Virus record (IMG/VR): IMGVR_UViG_3300037325_000105
Coordinates: 1-41,729 of that record
Strand: one strand, 5' to 3'
DNA: 41,729 nt
Origin: a virus
The notes beneath the pieces were generated by a model. The model was given only the letters and a program-made list of their open reading frames with translations. It had not been told where the DNA came from and did no database searches. How positions within the stretch are numbered: position 1 is the first letter of the stretch; each line of letters begins with the position of its first letter. Position numbers and translations under genes: made by a program. Below are positions 38,378 to 41,729 of this stretch, in pieces.

Positions 38378-40341
38378 TGGCAGTACGTCGTATAGGCTCC
38401 GCTACAACTGAAGCTAACACAGAGCTTCTTCTAGCTTCTGCAGGCAACACAGGTATTTCATCTGTTCTAGCTGCTAATCTCAGTGGCGTAGACGCGTTTG
38501 TTAGCATCTGGGTAAAGCCTGGAGGCGCTGTAACTGAGGACTTTTATGCTTACGTAGCCGCTAACATTTCTCTAGGTGCTGGTCAGACCTTTGAGACTTT
38601 CCGATTTGCCTTAGAAGAAGGTGATGAGCTTCTCGTCTCTTCTACGGTAGGAGACGTGAACTTTAGCGCTACTCTGGTATACGAAACAGCTGGAAGCACT
38701 AACGTGTCTGTAGCCCCTATACAGCCAAACGCTCGTCAAGTGGGAGACATCTGGCTAAATAGTGCTAACGATGCTTTTGCTATATGGACAGGCTCAGCTT
38801 GGGCGTACGTAGCAGAGGCAACGCCTGCTGGTCCCCAAGGCCCTACTGGCCCTTCTGGTACACAAGGAACTCAGGGAATCAATGCGGTAGGATTCCAGCT
38901 GCTGGGAACTGTCGCCACAGTTTCTGCTCTCCCTGAATTTGGCGACACTGTAAACGACGCGTATTACATTGCTGCCACGGGAGACATCTTTGTCTGGCTA
39001 GACACTGGCTGGTCAAACATCGGCCCCATCATCGGCCCTACTGGCCCACAAGCTTTGAACTTCAGCATACTTGGAGGGGTTACTTCCTCTACAGACCTTC
39101 CAGCTACAGTTGAATTAGGCGATAGTGAATTAGGCAACCCCGCTTATTTTGTGGCTGATGAAGCTTCTTTGTATGCTTGGAATGGGACTATCTGGGTAAA
39201 TGTAGGCGCTATCTTTGGCCCTACAGGCCCTATTGGCTCTACAGGTCCAACAGGACCTACTGGCCCCACTGGATATGCCTTTACTCTACTAGGATTTATT
39301 AATGACTACTCGGAATTAGCAGCGTTAACCCCTGCAGAGGGGGACGCTTACTTTGCAGTCAACGGGTACTCTTTAGGAGGAGCGCCTCCCTTCGACGTAG
39401 ACGTCACCCTCTACCCAGCTGGGGTGTACCTTTACCTTGATACAGAGTGGATTAACATCCCAACTATTTCTGGTGCTCAAGGACCTACTGGACCTGTTGG
39501 ACAGCAAGGACCTCTTGGACCTACTGGCTCTACGGGTGCGGCCTCCACCGTAGAAGGGCCTACTGGACCTACGGGACCTACAGGACCTGATGGGCCTGAT
39601 GGACCTACGGGTCCTGCACAAGGCTACTTTGTTTCGGATACACCGCCTGCTTCTGCTGAAGAAGGCGACGGCTGGTTTGACTCTTCAGTCAGTCGTCTGT
39701 ATGTCTATTACGATGGCTACTGGGTGGAGAGCACTTCTAACCTAGTCGGTCCTACAGGACCTTCAGGCGGACCTACGGGACCCACAGGAGCCGCTGGAGC
39801 GGACTCAAACGTCATTGGGCCTACAGGACCTGACGGTGCAGTAGGGCCTACAGGAGCTGACGGTGCTGACGGTGCTGACTCGACTGTGGTTGGGCCTACA
39901 GGAGCTGACGGCGCTGTCGGGCCGACGGGGGCTGATGGGGCTGACTCAACCGTAGCGGGTCCTGCAGGAGCTGATGGAGCTGATGGAGCTGATGGAGCTG
40001 ATGGAGCTGATGGAGCTGATGGACTTACTATTATTGAAAACTTTCAGGTAACTAACAACGGGGCATCTGCTTACACTATAGACGGCAGCGATAACCCCAC
40101 GTTAACCCTAGTTCGCGGTAACACTTACTTCTTTACTGTAAACGCTTCTGGTCACCCATTTTGGATTCAGACCACTGGGGCGGGATACTCTGCAGGAGAC
40201 GTATACAACACTGGAGTTACTAACAACGGTGACGACGTAGGCGGAATTCAGTTTACGATAGACGCTGCCGCTCCCAGCACTTTGTACTATCAATGCCAGT
40301 ACCACTCAGCAATGGTAGGCACTATCAATGTCATCGGATAA
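38377..40341 (+). CDS. Collagen-like fibre protein 3 with C-terminal cupredoxin domain
   Basis: A 654-residue protein. The N-terminal beta domain resembles that of the preceding gene ([20 protein letters not shown]). Collagen tracts alternate with five GDAYFA/DIWLN-type modules. Residues of about 530-549 are DGA repeats encoded by a 9-bp tandem repeat. Residues 550-654 form a cupredoxin fold with [24 protein letters not shown], and [15 protein letters not shown] at the end. H593, C640, H643 and M646 match the type 1 copper ligands with C-x2-H-x2-M spacing as in amicyanin. The domain tops a fibre, so it may bind a metal or act as an adhesin. Starts with an ATG overlapping the previous stop. 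Confidence 0.82.
   Translation: MAVRRIGSATTEANTELLLASAGNTGISSVLAANLSGVDAFVSIWVKPGGAVTEDFYAYVAANISLGAGQTFETFRFALEEGDELLVSSTVGDVNFSATLVYETAGSTNVSVAPIQPNARQVGDIWLNSANDAFAIWTGSAWAYVAEATPAGPQGPTGPSGTQGTQGINAVGFQLLGTVATVSALPEFGDTVNDAYYIAATGDIFVWLDTGWSNIGPIIGPTGPQALNFSILGGVTSSTDLPATVELGDSELGNPAYFVADEASLYAWNGTIWVNVGAIFGPTGPIGSTGPTGPTGPTGYAFTLLGFINDYSELAALTPAEGDAYFAVNGYSLGGAPPFDVDVTLYPAGVYLYLDTEWINIPTISGAQGPTGPVGQQGPLGPTGSTGAASTVEGPTGPTGPTGPDGPDGPTGPAQGYFVSDTPPASAEEGDGWFDSSVSRLYVYYDGYWVESTSNLVGPTGPSGGPTGPTGAAGADSNVIGPTGPDGAVGPTGADGADGADSTVVGPTGADGAVGPTGADGADSTVAGPAGADGADGADGADGADGADGLTIIENFQVTNNGASAYTIDGSDNPTLTLVRGNTYFFTVNASGHPFWIQTTGAGYSAGDVYNTGVTNNGDDVGGIQFTIDAAAPSTLYYQCQYHSAMVGTINVIG
39967..40020 (+). 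repeat. Six perfect 9-bp tandem repeats (GGAGCTGAT)
   Basis: Six exact units encode (Gly-Ala-Asp)n collagen triplets just before the cupredoxin domain. Slippage would change fibre length in frame by three residues per unit. Confidence 0.95.
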
Positions 40342-40342
40342 C

Positions 40343-40354
40343 CCAACACAAACA
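40343..40354 (+). promoter_or_regulatory. CCAACACAAACA motif
   Basis: A sense copy of the 12-mer, beginning 2 nt after the stop of the cupredoxin fibre gene and 16 nt before the next start. Confidence 0.5.
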
Positions 40355-40369
40355 AGAGTAGAGGCATAA

Positions 40370-41005
40370 ATGGCTATAGATTTTCCTAACTCTCCTGCAC
40401 TAGATGAGGAGTTTACTTCAGGTAGCCGAACTTGGGTATGGACAGGGGCTGTATGGAACACTGTAGAAACAGCACTAGTCCTAGGTCCGACTGGACCTGA
40501 AGGACCTTTAGGACCTACTGGCCCAACAGGGTTCCCAACTGGAGGAACTGCTGGGCAAATTATCGTAAAAGCCAGCGGTACTGACTACGACACCGCTTGG
40601 GATAACGGAATACCTGAGTACGATGTTTATGAGTCAGGAACTACTCACACTGTTGTGGGTAGCGCTTACCTTCAATTCACTACTTCAGGAGCTGTTGCGT
40701 TAGAAGCACAAATAGTTACTACGACTTCTTCTGCATGTGAGATTGCGTTTAATGGGTACGCCATTAATACAGGTAACAATAACTCCTACGTAAAGATTGT
40801 TAGGTTTGACGGCTCTACCTCTGTCGATGTATATGAGAACTATGTAGACCCTTCTCAGGCTCTTACTCTTAGCGTCATTGATACTCACGGCCTAGCTTCT
40901 GGGACAACAGTTACCTACAGAATCTTTGGGCGTTCATCTGCCGCAGGAAACGTTACTCTAGGTCAAGTAGGAGACATTCATCTCTGGGTTAAGGAACTAA
41001 ATTGA
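40370..41005 (+). CDS. Collagen-containing fibre protein 4
   Basis: A 211-residue protein. MAIDFPNSPALDEEFTSGSR with WVWTGAVWN is a small N-terminal module common in phage fibre proteins. A short GPTGP tract (residues 39-56) and a C-terminal beta domain (YLQFTTSGAVALEAQIVTTT to HLWVKELN) follow. Likely a minor fibre or fibre tip. TAGAGGCATAA precedes the ATG. Confidence 0.75.
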   Translation: MAIDFPNSPALDEEFTSGSRTWVWTGAVWNTVETALVLGPTGPEGPLGPTGPTGFPTGGTAGQIIVKASGTDYDTAWDNGIPEYDVYESGTTHTVVGSAYLQFTTSGAVALEAQIVTTTSSACEIAFNGYAINTGNNNSYVKIVRFDGSTSVDVYENYVDPSQALTLSVIDTHGLASGTTVTYRIFGRSSAAGNVTLGQVGDIHLWVKELN

Positions 41006-41175
41006 TAATTAATCGCCAGCTCCCTAAGGAGCAATGGGACAAATGCAAGTTCTGCGGCTCTATTCGTAAAGAGCGAAATGGAACTTCAGGAGCCCCTACA
41101 TGCTTTAGACAGGGATGCCCAGGGCAGCACACCCGCAGCGGTGTCCCTCTAACTGATGAAGAGCGCAATAAATAA
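41002..41175 (+). CDS. Small zinc-binding protein (57 aa)
   Basis: The frame begins MIINRQLPKEQWDKCKFCGS, probably from a TTG overlapping the previous TGA. CKFC and CFRQGCPGQH supply four Cys and a His, a zinc ribbon. Function unknown. Confidence 0.65.
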   Translation: MIINRQLPKEQWDKCKFCGSIRKERNGTSGAPTCFRQGCPGQHTRSGVPLTDEERNK

Positions 41176-41203
41176 TAGGCTATAAAACATAACGGAGCAT
41201 TAC

Positions 41204-41729
41204 ATGAAGATAGCAGTATACACAGTCGCACTAAATGAAGAACAGTTTGTAGAGCCATGGTTTGAGTCTGCTAAAGAAGCAGACTACTTACTGATTGCGG
41301 ATACTGGGTCCCAAGATGGGACTATAGAAAAAGCTAAAGCACTTGGTATCAATGTGGTATCAATAGGTATTAAGCCTTGGCGATTTGATGATGCACGCAA
41401 TGCTTCTCTCGCGGCTATCCCTCTAGATGTAGACATCTGTGTTGCTTTAGACATGGACGAAGTTTTAGTCCCAGGATGGCGCAAAGAGCTAGAGAGTATT
41501 AGGCCTGAAACTACTCGTCCTAGATACCAGTACACCTGGTCATGGGCAGGAGAAAAGCCAGGGCTAGTATACGGTGGCGATAAGATTCACAGACGTCAGG
41601 GGTACAGGTGGAAGCACCCAGTACACGAAGTAATCGTTAGTGACCGCTTAGCTGAGGTTCAAGAGTGGATTAAGTTAGAGATACACCACCACCCAGATAA
41701 CTCAAAGCCTAGGTCTCAGTACTTCCCTT
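41204..41729 (+). CDS. GT2-type glycosyltransferase, C-terminus cut by window edge
   Basis: The frame is open from the ATG (CGGAGC upstream) to the window end, 175 codons. VALNEEQFVEPWFESAKEAD is the GT-A opening. ADTGSQDGT binds nucleotide sugar, and LDMDEVL (near residues 85-91) carries the DxD-type metal site. FDDARNASL and HPVHEVI are also seen in phage/bacterial GT2 proteins. It follows the collagen-like fibre genes, so it may glycosylate fibre threonines or modify another virion or surface component; target unproven. Confidence 0.82.
   Translation, partial: MKIAVYTVALNEEQFVEPWFESAKEADYLLIADTGSQDGTIEKAKALGINVVSIGIKPWRFDDARNASLAAIPLDVDICVALDMDEVLVPGWRKELESIRPETTRPRYQYTWSWAGEKPGLVYGGDKIHRRQGYRWKHPVHEVIVSDRLAEVQEWIKLEIHHHPDNSKPRSQYFP

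Overview
The window is part of the genome of a tailed double-stranded DNA phage (Caudoviricetes). The evidence is a contiguous virion module: large terminase, portal, scaffold-like protein, N4-gp56-type major capsid protein, connector and a long row of fibre proteins. A lysis cassette (M23 endolysin plus holins) lies beside it. Base composition is moderate. Several clues suggest an actinobacterial host, possibly an aquatic one: an r1t-type holin, a DUF7455-like zinc ribbon, a PASTA-containing phage protein and genes that look leaderless. The host is an inference. No integrase or lysogeny gene is visible.

Left arm (1-7916, leftward). It holds a MoxR/CobS-like AAA ATPase with a downstream metallopeptidase/CobT-like partner that runs off the left edge. 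Behind them is a densely packed block of about twenty small genes, many joined by TAATG or ATGA overlaps, most of unknown function and several with zinc-binding Cys/His pairs. A 116-bp tandem duplication inside this block has made a chimeric gene (4765-4884). Four leaders of this arm carry copies of one compact structured RNA (2491-2549, 4354-4412, 7229-7287, 7952-8015). Each has a 6-bp stem capped by a tRNA-like T-loop, an enclosing stem, the linker ACG and a second hairpin, and the stems covary. A related element on the plus strand (13144-13218) precedes an FmdB-like gene. This RNA family is the main candidate for an undescribed system.

Centre (7917-8577). This non-coding divergent region contains many GRTAAC sequences, six of them spaced 11-12 bp apart, plus inverted repeats. 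It is a candidate replication origin or regulatory hub. A different 18-bp motif (CTTAAAACGCCCCTGTAG) is dispersed over 7292-10139, with one copy next to a TATAAT-type promoter.

Right arm, early part (8578-19291, rightward). Small accessory genes include a minimal Arr-like ADP-ribosyltransferase, a DEDDh exonuclease and zinc ribbons. A tRNA-Asn follows, then the lysis cassette with one membrane gene on the opposite strand, a PASTA-domain protein split by an inserted virion-type domain, and a KTSC-domain protein.

Right arm, structural part (19284-41729). The order is terminase, portal, scaffold, capsid and connector. Then come four proteins with collagen-like Gly-Pro-Thr tracts, two large proteins sharing a glycine-rich C-terminal or internal domain, and a fibre that ends in a cupredoxin domain with a complete type 1 copper ligand set. 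The window ends in a GT2 glycosyltransferase, which could act on the threonine-rich collagen fibres. No tape measure gene is seen between capsid and fibres, so a short-tailed particle is possible.
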